Shown: one piece after another, positions 13,428-13,580 of the stretch
Layout: every line of letters starts with the position of its first letter
How positions within the stretch are numbered: position 1 is the first letter of the stretch
From: Prevotellaceae bacterium
Lineage (GTDB): Bacteria > Bacteroidota > Bacteroidia > Bacteroidales > Bacteroidaceae
Length of the DNA: 13,580 nucleotides
Assembly: GCA_015257125.1 (NCBI GenBank)
Contig: JABZKU010000042.1
Coordinates: forward strand, 1-13,580
Reading direction: 5' to 3'
Made by a program: the position numbers and the translations under genes
The notes under the pieces: generated by a model
What the model was told of the DNA's origin: nothing
The model's database searches: none
Seen by the model: only the letters and a program-made list of their open reading frames with translations

Positions 13428-13493
13428 CGACGGCGCGGACGGAGGTTTTTTCATTTTGTAGGATAGTTTGATTTCCCTCCGCTCCGGCCGTCG
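13428..13493 (+). terminator. Long inverted repeat after mreD, possible terminator
   Basis: Arms of 18 nt (13428-13445 and 13476-13493) can pair at about 13 positions: CGACGGC/GCCGTCG outside and CGGAGG/CCTCCG inside, with an internal loop. The 30-nt loop holds a T-run (13446-13451). A second short hairpin (CGCACC/GGTGCG) follows at about 13514-13533, before pyrimidine-rich DNA to the end. It probably ends the mreD transcript. Confidence 0.4.
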
Positions 13494-13580
13494 CCTTCTT
13501 TGCGCCCCCGACTCGCACCTCCTCGGCGGTGCGCGTTTCATATTCCCCCTTTTCAGTCACTCCCTTCCCCACCCTATTTC

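Noticed and set aside
12876..13541. Minus-strand frame of 221 codons
   Set aside because: It is antisense to mreD and yields a low-complexity Arg/Gln/His-rich product.

Overview
The window looks like chromosomal DNA of a Bacteroidota (order Bacteroidales, Prevotella-like) bacterium with unusually high G+C (about 60-70% outside one island). The reasons are: promoters of the Bacteroidota type (TTTG, about 20 nt, TAnnTTTG); the gene families DUF4373, DUF6633, DUF5675 and the long HU/IHF-like protein; and an MreD that starts its membrane domain with the Bacteroidales-type NHIHLFGYATP motif. No rRNA, tRNA, CRISPR array, integrase or transposase was found.

Layout. Positions 1-1460 hold no gene I can recognise. 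They contain a tight cluster of DnaA-box-like 9-mers (247-318) next to an AT/CG alternating tract, an 84-nt tandem repeat, and palindromic repeats. From 1461 to 7958 almost everything is on the minus strand: rplU-rpmA (L21, L27) with a clear promoter and terminator; an AT-richer island (about 2450-5600) with a secreted or outer-membrane protein of unknown function and a two-gene ATPase plus HNH nuclease operon that resembles the Septu (PtuAB) antiphage system; then a DUF5675 protein, a small membrane protein, and an HU/IHF-like DNA-binding protein with a 129-residue Gly/Pro/Thr tail. From 8487 transcription runs on the plus strand: a very long DUF4373 (replication-initiator-like) protein, a DUF6633 protein, an ECF-type sigma factor with a strong terminator, and mreD standing alone without mreC or PBP2 beside it.

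How it fits together. DUF4373, HU-like, DUF5675 and small membrane proteins often travel together in Bacteroidales accessory loci of unknown purpose; here they form two divergent arms around 7959-8565. The ATPase/HNH pair is a separate defence operon with its own promoter.

The most striking unexplained signal is a dispersed repeat family built from an exact 8-nt period (GTRRACNN), usually followed by a GAGAGG...TCACGCGTTTAC palindromic core. It occupies four intergenic sites (1226-1446, 6123-6535, 8001-8066, 11317-11586), supplies the stop codons of two genes, and sits just upstream of two start codons. I know of no described function for it.
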